Assembly: GCF_932526225.1 (NCBI RefSeq)
Contig: NC_064041.1
Span: 16,303,888-16,367,887 of the forward strand
Length of the DNA: 64,000 nucleotides
Direction of reading: 5' to 3'
Source of the DNA: Nematostella vectensis
Lineage: Eukaryota > Cnidaria > Anthozoa > Actiniaria > Edwardsiidae
The position numbers were made by a program, and so were the translations under genes. The notes under the pieces are model-generated. The model saw nothing but the letters and a program-made list of their open reading frames with translations. It was not told where the DNA came from and searched no databases. Shown piece after piece: positions 38,127-47,000 of this stretch. Position 1 is the stretch's first letter; each line of letters begins with the position of its first letter.

Positions 38127-39721
38127 CTAGTAATGATGATGATAATGATGATATAATGGTGATGATGATTATGATGATGATGATGACGACGACGATGATG
38201 ATGATGATGATGATGACGATGCTAGTAATGATGATGATGAAAGTAATGATGATCGAGATGATGATGATAATAATGATGATGCTGCTGATGACGGTAATGG
38301 TGATGGTTAGGATGAAAATACAGATACAGAATACACAGCCTTTGTGCTTTGTATCCTTTCGTTAATGCGATGCTTTTGTCTTTTTTTAGAAAGCCGAGAA
38401 GATTCGAATCGAGGCGCAGAATCTCACTCTGCCTACAGACACCGTCAGTACGCCCGCAAAACGAGCAGCGGACAAACTACAGGAGCTTAAGGACAGAGTC
38501 GGGAGAGAGCGAGACGCGATCGCTGCCGCGAAGGAAAAATCCACCAACGCTACGGCGGCCAGCAAACGCGCGAGGGACAAGATAGATGAGGTAAGTCAAC
38601 AAAACAGATCATCTACAACATGAAATTTGGACTTGTTTACAAAACAGCTCATCTACTACTTAAGATTGGGACTTGTCTACAATAGCTCATCGTACTCGAT
38701 AGGTTTAGGCAAGAGAGCATATTTTATGCTCTCTTGATTTAGGCAATAAATGTCATGTCATCGAAATGTAATTTTGCTAAGTTTTGAAACTTTAACGTTT
38801 GTTCAGAGGAGGCGTGTTTGCGTGCGCTTTCAATAAGCAGTTAACGATAACATAAGCAACAAAAAGAACAACAATAATAACAGTAACATTTTTTTTCCTT
38901 TTGTCGTTCACAATCAATCTCCTCAGGTCTCCTCGTGTTTAACTCTAGTCTCTGACTCTCCCCAGGTCTCCTCGTGCTTCTCTATAGTCTTTGACTCTCC
39001 TCAGGTCTCCTCGTGTTTACCTCTAGTCTTTGACTCTCCTCAGGTCTCCTCGTACTTATCTATAGTCTTTGACTCTCCTCAGGTCTCCTCGTGTTTATCT
39101 ATAGTCTTTGACTCTCCTCAGGTCTCCTCGTGTTTACCTCTAGTCTATGACTCTCCCCAGGTCTCCTCGTGCTTATCTATAGTCTTTGACTCTCCTCAGG
39201 TCTCCTCGTGTTTACCTCTAGTCTTTGACTCTCCTCAGGTCTTCTCGTACTTATCTATAGTCTTTGACTCTCCCCAGGTCTCCTCGTGTTTTTTCCTAGT
39301 CTCGGAGTCTCCCTAGGTCTTCTCGTGTTCACTCTAGTCTCTGACTCTCCCCAGGTCTCGTGCTTATCTCTAGTCTCTGACTCTCCCCAGGTCTCCTCGT
39401 GTTTAACTCGAGTCCCTATCTCCCCAGGTCCTTCGCAAGCTGAACGAGCTGCTGAAAGAAATCGACAACCTCGATATGGTGGACATGAACAAGTTGGACG
39501 AACTCGAGAAGAAGCTGGACAACGAGATCGAGAGCGAGCGCAAGGTGGACGGGGCACTGGCGAACGTGGAAGACACGCACCGGATAATCCGCGAGAGGAT
39601 CACGGAATACACGGTGGACTTAGAGAGACTGAAGAAGCAGATGGCGCAAGTCCAGAACGTGATTAATTCTATGCCAGATACATGCAAGAAACGAATTACC
39701 AAGTCAGAGGGGCGAGGCTAA
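21873..39721 (+). CDS. LAMC1: Laminin gamma chain (gamma1-like), complete
   Basis: Secreted basement-membrane gamma chain, 1623 residues (human gamma1 about 1609). Exons: 21873-22899, 26145-26451, 29107-29381, 29643-29821, 30193-30593, 31084-31335, 31626-31861, 32297-32457, 32782-32935, 33342-33479, 34352-34563, 35860-36123, 36347-36653, 37126-37388, 37652-37852, 38390-38590, 39428-39721. All are GT/AG and in phase. The ATG at 21873 opens a signal peptide with core [10 protein letters not shown]; an in-frame ATG at 21753 would bury it. Then LN (about 37-283, with [17 protein letters not shown] and [20 protein letters not shown], hallmarks of gamma1), LE repeats, one L4a (about 520-690, with FTTGLEGW), more LE including the nidogen-binding motif NIDPNAI, then coiled coil from CPPCYDVIQ (about 1044). 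Near the end lies a Cys (SMPDTC), the residue gamma chains use for the disulfide to beta. No L4b and no LG, as expected for gamma. The encoded chain shows no break; its introns are filled with minisatellites. Confidence 0.96.
23566..23690. mobile_element. Partial MITE-like element, inverted orientation
   Basis: GTCAGCCGCCATTTTGTCAT followed by CGTAGCAAAGTACCAA, TTTTCATCGACTTATTTGG and GCGATACTTTCGATTGAATT. It matches the reverse complement of the copies at 5878, 40393 and 42108. A shorter fragment of the same interior lies at 23941-23995. It is in laminin gamma intron 1. Confidence 0.6.
24005..24365. repeat. 63-bp array in laminin gamma intron 1
   Basis: About six copies of a 63-base unit containing CAGACTTCATTCGTGGATGG and TTTTCAATCAAATATCGTTA. 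The first copy grows out of the MITE-like fragment at 23941-23995, which ends in the same CAATCAAATATCGTTAATAA. The unit is divisible by 3, so an open frame persists; not a gene. Confidence 0.92.
25590..26163. repeat. 89-bp array repeating an acceptor plus exon start
   Basis: Starts with short CACTGCGCAATACACCTCAA units, then about five 89-base units containing CCTTTCCCTCCCAAAGCTGT and AACTGTAACGGTCT. The final unit is the real acceptor and first bases of laminin gamma exon 26145-26451. Decoys read CCAAAGCTG; the real site reads CCAAGGCTG. Confidence 0.93.
26462..28830. repeat. 2.4-kb G-rich minisatellite, units about 66-80 bp
   Basis: More than 30 units with AGGTTAGTTAGGGTAGGGTA, AGGTAGTCAGAGGGTATGG and AAGGGGAGGGGAGGG in laminin gamma intron 2, starting about ten bases after the donor. 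Blocks of several units recur as higher-order repeats, for example those with GGGAAGGGGAGGTTTTTTAG at 27330, 28045 and 28530. The strand bias (nearly no C on plus) gives strong G-quadruplex potential. Confidence 0.96.
29318..29492. repeat. Duplicated L4a exon end plus donor
   Basis: The last 60-plus bases of laminin gamma exon 29107-29381 and its donor (GGATGGGCCGTGGAAAACGA...GGTGAGTAACG) are copied once, at about 29418-29505. In the copy the coding frame meets a stop just before the duplicated donor (GATTAATTAAGGTGAG). Confidence 0.9.
30568..30900. repeat. Degenerate copies of an exon end plus GTATGT donor
   Basis: Laminin gamma exon 30193-30593 ends in GGCTCTACTGACAGATATGC-ACA then GTATGTATGCGTGACAT. 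Copies near 30664 and 30857 repeat this with small changes, joined by TGACACATGACGCGTT units. Confidence 0.82.
31305..31575. repeat. About 50-bp array repeating an LE exon end plus donor
   Basis: Laminin gamma exon 31084-31335 ends GGGTCACGTGGGCAACTTGT-GTGACAT and continues GTAAGTAACAC. About five diverged copies of this junction follow in the intron, some keeping GTAAG and others GTTAG or TTAGG. Confidence 0.85.
31705..31725 (+). other. LAMC1: Nidogen-binding motif of laminin gamma
   Basis: Codes NIDPNAI within an LE repeat after the L4a domain. In mammalian gamma1 the equivalent LE module carries NIDPNAV, whose Asp, Asn and Val contact nidogen. Asp and Asn are kept; Val is replaced by Ile, a mild change. 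The flanking [17 protein letters not shown] also follows the gamma1 pattern. Nidogen binding is inferred. Confidence 0.85.
31866..32135. repeat. GA-rich GAGAGGGAGAAAGGC array
   Basis: About 17 short units (15-16 bases, GAGAGGGAGAAAGGCC with AATAAGGCC variants) begin just after the donor of laminin gamma exon 31626-31861. Charged open frames here are artefacts. Confidence 0.92.
32500..32758. repeat. (ATC)n/(ACC)n trinucleotide tract
   Basis: Interrupted ATC repeats with ACC blocks between laminin gamma exons 32297-32457 and 32782-32935, filling most of that short intron. Confidence 0.95.
33462..34140. repeat. 23-bp array grown from an exon end, donor GT lost in copies
   Basis: Laminin gamma exon 33342-33479 ends GACTGCCGGGTGTATAG followed by donor GTATGGG. 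About 28 copies of GTGTATAGATATGAGACTGT-CGC follow. In the copies the base after TATAG is A, so the GT is destroyed; only the true junction keeps GTATG. Confidence 0.94.
34190..34351. repeat. 27-bp GTGTTGTACTTGCGTGACAT array ending at an acceptor
   Basis: Five to six units containing TGTTGTACTTGCGTGACATT. The final copy reads TGTTGTACTTGCAG and supplies the acceptor of laminin gamma exon 34352-34563, so a G-to-A change in one unit gives the used AG. Confidence 0.87.
34536..35490. repeat. 49-bp array of a coiled-coil exon end plus donor, about 19 copies
   Basis: Laminin gamma exon 34352-34563 ends GCCAACAGTACAGACAAAGT-GTTACAG with donor GTAAACC. The 49-base unit holds these 27 exon bases and 22 intron bases ending AGGCAGAGAAA. 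Many copies keep the CAGGTAAAC donor; others have CAGCTAAAC, CAGGAAAAC or CAGGCAAAC. Since 49 leaves remainder 1 on division by 3, the frame shifts with each unit. Confidence 0.96.
35520..35857. repeat. Short GGGAGATTCTCCCTG and CCCTTATTCTCCTAACC repeats
   Basis: The first half repeats TTTGTTCTAGGGAGATTCT-type units. The second half repeats pyrimidine-rich CTCCTAACCCTCCCTTATT units that run into the acceptor TTCTTCCCAG of laminin gamma exon 35860-36123, supplying its polypyrimidine tract. Confidence 0.8.
36656..37110. repeat. Array carrying the GTGTCCTTATTAACCAGGTT motif
   Basis: Seven to eight units of about 50-60 bases with GGATAGTTTTATGGGTTAGG, TGTCCTTATTAACCAGGTTC and TACTGTATGT, starting two bases beyond the donor GTGAGC of exon 36347-36653. 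The core resembles interspersed repeat fragments at 18480-19200 and 41030-41280, so an interspersed repeat probably seeded it. Confidence 0.88.
37376..37556. repeat. About 60-bp array with exon end and donor
   Basis: Laminin gamma exon 37126-37388 ends ACCATGCAG, donor GTACTCC. Two further copies read ACTATGCAGGTGCTCCATCC followed by ACTTCTCTTAGGCTACGTTT. Short but nearly identical. Confidence 0.88.
37868..38312. repeat. (GAT)n tract in laminin gamma intron
   Basis: Interrupted GAT repeats with recurring ACGATAGTAAATAGGGAGAT blocks between exons 37652-37852 and 38390-38590. Poly-Asp/Met frames are artefacts. Confidence 0.95.
38925..39427. repeat. Array repeating the acceptor of the last laminin gamma exon
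   Basis: About 13 units containing GACTCTCCCCAGGTCTCCTC and GTGTTTACCTCTAGTCT. The true acceptor reads CTATCTCCCCAG before GTCCTTCGC, so each unit has the acceptor-like TCYCCAG/GTC. The array runs directly into exon 39428-39721. Confidence 0.92.
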
Positions 39722-40392
39722 ACTATGTGGGAGGGGAGGGAAAGGGTGTATTTCAATAGGGAGTGGGTGGGTGGTCGTTAGGCGCGCAAGGAAGACTTGT
39801 GACGGGAGAGGTGAAGTGAAGCCAAATGTACATGACTCGGTGAGGCAAGTGGGATACCTGTGGTGTTCTGTGACCGTAAGGTCGAGCAGCTGCTAATCCT
39901 TGGCATTTTTGACAGGGTGAGTTGCCTGTGGTGTGGTTGTCACGTAGGAGACTGGGTATATCTTTCTGTACAGGACATGAAATAAGAAAATTGGGAGGCT
40001 GAAAGTGAATGTGGTAAAGGTAATTTTGAAAAGAGTACCCGCGGGAATGAAGGGTGATTAAGATTCAAAAACCCTGATACGAAAAGAAGACAATTGTAAC
40101 GAAATAGAGACTTTATTAAAATATTAGGGACTAGTATTAGCATTTAGGGGACTAAGATAGTTGATCGAGTACTAGTATTGATATGATCAAATTATTAATA
40201 ACACGCCCTCGTGAATGGGTATAAACTATGTAGTTAGTTTCTACAAGGGTGGGGTGGGGTCTGTCAAGGGGAGGTTGGGGGGCTTTTGGCCACTACTGAT
40301 AGACGAGTAGAAGAACACGCTTCTCAGAATCTAGAGTAATGATAGTAAATCATATCATTAGTTTAATGGCTAAGGTTATGCTATCAATTTAA

Positions 40393-40581
40393 GAGCCCTT
40401 GCCAGCCGCATCTTTTTAATTGTTTTCACCAATATTTGGAGGCAAATTGTGAGAAAGATATAGCATCTTATGCCTTATTTACTAAATTCTATTAAAACAA
40501 CGCAGAGATCCTTGATGAAACTGGATACTTGCTCGCACTTGGTACTTTGCTAGGAAAACAAATGGCGGCTGGCGAAGGCTC
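40393..40581. mobile_element. Full-length MITE-like element with terminal inverted repeats
   Basis: A 189-base element. The left end GAGCCCTTGCCAGCCGCAT is the near reverse complement of the right end AAATGGCGGCTGGCGAAGGCTC. The interior has TTATTTACTAAATTCTATTA and GCACTTGGTACTTTGCTAGG. Other copies lie at 5878, 11387, 19651, 23566 and 42108. There is no coding capacity, consistent with a non-autonomous DNA transposon. The target-site duplication is not evident. Confidence 0.65.
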
Positions 40582-42107
40582 GTGCTAGTGACCAGAGACC
40601 ATTGCGGTATGTCTATATTCCAAAGCGTGTTGGGAGTAGCGCCATACGCTCGTTCCAATCTCTTGCGTCTAAAGCACTGAGAGGGGAGCCTTAGGAGAGC
40701 GAGAAATTATGTATAGATTTTTCTTGTATAGATTTTCTTTTCCCTAATTAGAGTGATACTCGCTTCTCGGACATTTACGATATTTTATTCTATCTGTAGA
40801 TCGTAGAAATAAAGCTTTTATAATATATCATGAATCGCTTGCATTGCTAAGCACAAAGTATAACGTTGTATATCATACAAAGACAATATTACGTTTCCTT
40901 GTTATATATTTCTTTGTCATCAATAAACTGAATTTTAATTGAATGAGAATGGTTTGTTCGATAGCTGTTAATATCCAAAAGTAAAATACGGTAAGATACG
41001 CAATGCGAAATACCAGTCAAGATACAACTGAATAGCGAGGTGTCCGTTATAGCGGTGTCCGCAAAAACGAGGTGTCCGCAATAGCCGGTATTCTTAAAAG
41101 GAGGCCTAAATAATGACTTTTAAAGCACACTGGCATGGTTGCCAACTGCACGGGTAATAGACTTTGCTAGCGTCCCGTCTTGGCCCGACTGGTGCCAATG
41201 TGTGTATGCTAGTGTGCTTTTAAAGTTCACTTGATAATGAGGTGTCCGTAATAGCGGGTGGCCATTTTAGCGTACTGGAGACTACAGAGGGAAAAGATCA
41301 TGGCTTCCCTTGGGGGGGGGGGGGGGGGGAAAAGGGGTGAATGTTCGGGTGCCAGAGCCAATCAACAAGTGTTGACGTAGACAACGCTTTTATTCCACAG
41401 TAAGATACACGATGACCTATACCATATGTCTGCTTGTTCCCTCCAAGAGCGGGTAATCGTAAGAAAGGATGCGGAATAAATGCAGTGTTTTCAGAAAAAA
41501 AAATCCTGAAATACATTTCTTTAATTCCCTTTTCTACATTCTAATTATTACCATGTCCTTTAATTTCATTGGATTGTGGAAACCACTATTCTCAATTCAA
41601 AGAGAAGGTATAGGTATTGTCTAAAGAGCCCCAGGGAGTGGAAAATAAATATATAAGAGTTTCTGAACGATTACCCAATCTTTGAAGGAACAAACATGTC
41701 AGCGATAAGACGTGACAACTCCCACAAATGACAAAGAGAACAATTAACGATCTAGACACCCCGTACGCTTAGCACTTGATGCAGCGATGATGAGATGTCC
41801 TAAGACAGGATTATATACACTGTTTATAGACCTATGGATACACACATATAGGCTGCAAGCCTTGAGGATCGTAGCATGCATGCTGCTGTTTGGTCGTAAT
41901 ACCTAGAATACGTTTGCACGAATATGGCGGAACGTTGTACTACCGTAACACCATGCTTAGCAAGCAAGCTATGACTCCATAAGATAGTTGATACCTTAAA
42001 GAGTTCTATTCAGCCAGACCTTTGTTACTGTTTTATTCAATATTTGAAGAGAATGTACGCTAAAAAGTGTCGAAATAAGCATCTAAAATCAATGTTTTGT
42101 ACCCCAG

Positions 42108-42199
42108 TTACCAAATTCAATCGAAATTGAAGCGATGGAAATGGATGCTTTCGCATATTTCTCAGTATTTTGCTAAGATGACAAAATAGCAGCTGACAG
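42108..42199. mobile_element. Partial MITE-like element
   Basis: Shares CCAAATTCAATCGAAATTGA, GCGATGGAAATGGATGCTTT and GATGACAAAATAGCAGCTGA with the family above. Only the right end is recognisable. Confidence 0.6.
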
Positions 42200-42604
42200 C
42201 ATCAATCCAGCCCTGACCACTTTCAACAGCTCACCCAGTGTGACGAAGCGTTACCCTCGCGTGACCCGGATAGATTAAGTATGACGACGAACACGTGACC
42301 TACAGAGCGACTCAGGAGTTCAGTGGATCGACTTAAAAGATTAGGTTACCTGTGCACGACACATGCTTGTCATCACAGGTATCCCAGACAAAAATCAACT
42401 CCGCTAGCCTCTTGAATCACCGGTAGGCAAAATCGGTAACAACACACGTTGAATTTGTGCTACACTAAAATTGTGTAATATTATAATCTTGGAATTAATT
42501 CATTATTACTCTCCCCTGTAATTAAATCGTTTATGGTGAATAACTATAATGACTGATGACTATTTACAGTGTAACAATAGCTTTAACCTCAACAACTTCG
42601 TAGC

Positions 42605-43060
42605 ACCTCTAGTACATGACCACCTAGTTTAGCGATGGTTATAAAACATATACACACCACCTGTGTAAGATGACCACCTAGCCAGGTGATGAGTACAAAA
42701 CTACTTCACGTCACCCGAATAAGATGACCACCTAGCCAGGTGATGAGTACAAAAGTACTTAACGTCACCCGAATAAGATGACCACGTAGCCAGGTGATGG
42801 GTACAAAACTACTTCACGTCACCCGAATAAGATGACCACCTAGCCAGATGATGGGTACAAAACTACTTCACGTCACCCGAATAAGATGACCACCTAGCCA
42901 GATGATGGGTACAAAACTACTTCACGTCACCTTTAAAAGGTGACCACCTAGCCAGATGATGGGTACAAAACTACTTCACGTCACCTTTAAAAGGTGACCA
43001 CCTAGCCAGATGATGGGTACAAAACTACTTCACGTCACCTCTAAAAGGTGACCACCACCA
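42605..43060. repeat. About 57-bp minisatellite
   Basis: About eight units with GATGACCACCTAGCCAGGTG, ATGAGTACAAAACTACTTCA and CGTCACCCGAATAA in the intergenic region. The last three units change CCCGAATAAGATG to CTTTAAAAGGTG. Confidence 0.92.
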
Positions 43061-44056
43061 CAACCATGGGAAGATAAACTTACGATTGATTTATTCCACA
43101 CATCTTTTATGACTTGCAAAAAGGAAGGGACCCTCACTAAAAAGGACAAAGATGCCAAGGCACAAATACTACTATTTCAAGATGACCTGCCTTTCTTGAC
43201 CGGTCATAGCCTTTCAGCTATAATCCTAAGCAATAACAATTAACACACATTTTGCTTAAAACAAGGTTACTAAACAGATGTTGTTGAGGTCAAAGCTTTG
43301 TTTGAAGACTCAAGCAAGCTTGGTCTAGATAGCATAACGAGGTCTTGCCTTTGTAGACTACACATAAACTAAAGGAGGAGCAACAACTGAAAAACAACAC
43401 TTTGCGGCAAATGTGGCAAAACATAGGGTGTAAAGATGAACATGGTTCTAAGAAAGACAAAATCTTTATATGTATCTCAAACAAAATGCAATGGTAGAAC
43501 AAAACAGTTTCAGAAAGAAAGAAAGACTAAGTCTAATATATTCCCATACAAAATAACCCACTGCTCTTATTAGAAATTCCCCAGATTCTTGCCAAACATT
43601 CAAATTAACTACTCTATCTATCTCCATGCTTTTTATATAAAAAAAATATCCCAATCTAAATCCATTTCTAATTTATAATTATTTGTATGTAGTAGCTGAA
43701 TTTATATCTATACTTTGGTGAAATTTATCAGTCTTGCTCAAACATTGCAAAAATAAGATTTGGATGTTTCCCAGAAATGCCCAAAAGAAGATTTGGCTCC
43801 CAAAAGCTCTTTGTTTTCCCTAGGACTGTAAAATACAGAAATCCAGCCCCGAAGTAATGTAATATTTGATACAAGGTAAAATAGAATTTCCATTAATGTT
43901 TACTGATAATTTAGTCACCCCTGAACACGAACCGAACAATATAAAATACTGATAAACAAATTACAAGCATTAACTTTACATCAACGTTGGCATGCTAACT
44001 GATAAAATAACATTCTGATTGATTCATATTATAATTAATTCTGCCCTGTGGACTTG

Positions 44057-47000
44057 TTAAGGCGGTTTACTTGCATGCCGGGGGGCTACAGGTGAACTAT
44101 GCCCACTCCGATCACCATTTGCATCTTGGTCACTCCCTACAGCTTCTTGATCACTGAACATTGGGTTGACGACCGTCATGTCTCCAGTCTACAACAATCA
44201 CATGGGAAAAGTAAGAAACTCTCTCTTGAGCATTGAATAATGTGGCAGACACAAAGGGGAAAGAAAAAACTATTTGAAAATTGAACTACCATTATCTCCA
44301 GTCTACAACAAGCACATGAACACTGCATAAACAACTGTAATAGGAACGTGGTGGAAAGTGCTACTCACCGGCGCTAGACCTGGACACTCATAGACGGTGT
44401 AGTCCCCTTCATCACCCTCATCGCTATTCTCATCATCGTCATCATCCAGCGCTCCACCTTTGGGTGTAACTGTCCCCGCCCTAAAGTATTAAAATATTGT
44501 TTTAATATGTTACAAAATATAAGCATTGTTTTTATATATTACAAAATATAAGCATTGTTTTTATATATTACAAAATATAAGCATTGTTTTTATATTTTAC
44601 AAAATATAAGCATTGTTTTTATATATTATAAAATATAAGCATTGTTTTTATATTTTACAAAATATAAGCATTGTTTTTATATATTACAAAATATCTCTAT
44701 GCTTTACACACAACTGACTCACTTGATGGATACTTAGTGATGGAATTCTCACTTCTCCATACACTGAGTGATGGAATTCTCACTTCTCCATACACTGAGT
44801 GATGGAATACTCACTTCTTTATACACTGAGTGATTGAATACTCACTTCTCCATACACTGAATGATGGAATAATCACTTCTCTATACACTGAGTGATGGAA
44901 TACATACTCTCCATACGCTGAGTGATGTTATACTTAATTCTCCATACACTGAATGATGGAATACTCACTTCTCCATAGCTGCTAGCTGGCTCTTGGTCTG
45001 TTGATAATGGTACATCTCCGCACTGTAGTCTAACTTCTGGTCACCCTTCACAACAAAAATAACAATTACTATGGTGTAGCTAGCCAGGAAAGGTGGGGAG
45101 GAGGGGGAGGGGCTATGCTTTGATCGTACTTGCAGTTTACAAAGAACCAACTCAAACTTTGTTTTGTAGGATGTATAAAAGGGAAAGAGAGATGCTCCCT
45201 TTTCACACCTCGAGAAGTTTAAAAACAGAACCAACATGGCGGACTAACCAGAGCAATAGGCAGAGCAGAGCAATAGACACAAAATTTCATAATAAAACTC
45301 TGAATGTATCCTTTATCCTTACAGCCCAATTAGTTGTTCCGCTACCTCGATGAATCCAAAATCCATGTCTCATTTGGGAATATAGCGTAGTCAGGCACAA
45401 GCTTTGGGAACCGTTTGATTGTTTGGTTTGATTGACTTCGCGTTATTCCCAAACGAAAAATGGAATTTTGTATTCTGGCATGTCACGCAATAACGAATTT
45501 GGCTATAAAACACAAATAACTTCCTCATCTTTCTCAACTTAATGTTTCTTTCTACCTTTGCTAGTTTATATGGAACCAAACAATAGATTTTGATAAGAAA
45601 ATCCAATACGCAGTTGATGGCTTTTGTTTGAATCTTCCGGAACATCTTGACAGCTTGCCGGCTGAGCGACAACTTAAGGTGTCGCTGACCTGGGCAGGCT
45701 CCTTTTATTGCACGGTTTCACGTTTAAAACATTCAAATCCATGAAATCCAAGTTGGACAGGCAGTCTTTTAACAAACCCCCATTTCCTACACTCGAAAAT
45801 TTTGAATCATGATCTTTCACCACAAAATCATAGTTCTAAAACGTCAAGATAACGTACTGATGAAATCGCAAGTCCGAAAAACACGTCATCTCCTAGTTCT
45901 GGGTAGCATAATATTTTCAAGATGATAATTCTTGACAATCTCTGGTTACTATTGGTTACCATATTGTGACTATATTTCGTTTCGTTGCGATTTAGGTGCA
46001 AAATCAATTTCGCAATAATGTCAAAAACACATTTTCCCAAGAATTTCATTAAACATTACAACATGTTTAGAAAGTGCAGAAATCATATTGTGCTTGATGC
46101 TATTTTCTAAACATTTACATACATTGATGCTGTGAGACAAAAGTTAAGAATCCTAAGTTCTTAATTGTCTAGGTCGTCATTTAGAAAAAAGAAGGGAAAC
46201 AAAATGGAAAGGGTATTTTATTTTGTGATATTAAAGTTCGTAGGAATAGGATTTTGCAGGGCTTAAATGTCAGATAATTAAAAAGACCAATAAGGTATTT
46301 TGATTAAATTGTTTGCTATACAGTAGCTTCTTGGTTGTGGCTAATTCCCCATTAGTGTGGTTAATATTTTTGGCTTAAAACTAGCCACAGTGGCTTCTAC
46401 CCTCAAGATCCTAGCACACACGGAGCAATCTAGCCTTTTTGTCACTTTGCTTGGTTTATTCATTTAAAGCGCCTCAAGATCCTAGCGCACACGGAGCAAT
46501 CTAGCCTTTTTGTCACTTTGCTTGGTTTATTCATTTAAAGCGCCTCAAGATCCTAGCGCACACGGAGCAATCTAGCCTTTTTGTCACTTTGCTTGGTTTA
46601 TTCATTTAAAGCGCCTCAAGATCCTAGCACACACGGAGCAATCTAGCCTTTTTGTCACTTTGCTTGGTTTATTCATTTAAAGCGCCTCAAGATCCTAGCG
46701 CACACGGAGCAATCTAGCCTTTTTGTCACTTTGCTTGGTTTATTCATTTAAAGCGCCTCAAGATCCTAGCGCACATGGAGCAATCTAGCCTTTTTGTCAC
46801 TTTGCTTGGTTTATTCATTTAAAGCGCCTCAAGATCCTAGCGCACACGGAGCAATCTAGCCTTTTTGTCACTTTGCTTGGTTTATTCATTTAAAGCGCCT
46901 CAAGATCCTAGCACACACGGAGCAATCTAGCCTTTTTGTCACTTTGCTTGGTTTATTCATTTAAAGCGCCTCAAGATCCTAGCGCACACGGAGCAATCTA

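Larger units (their letters stand above)
39722..44056. other. Intergenic region between laminin gamma and NPDC1-like gene
   Basis: The two genes are convergent. I find no coding exon here. It holds the probable laminin gamma 3' untranslated region (AATAAA-type words near 40807 and 40921), a full MITE-like element at 40393-40581, GTGTCCG dispersed motifs at 41030-41280, a poly(G) tract near 41311-41329, a second MITE-like fragment at 42108-42199, and a minisatellite at 42605-43060. Confidence 0.6.
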
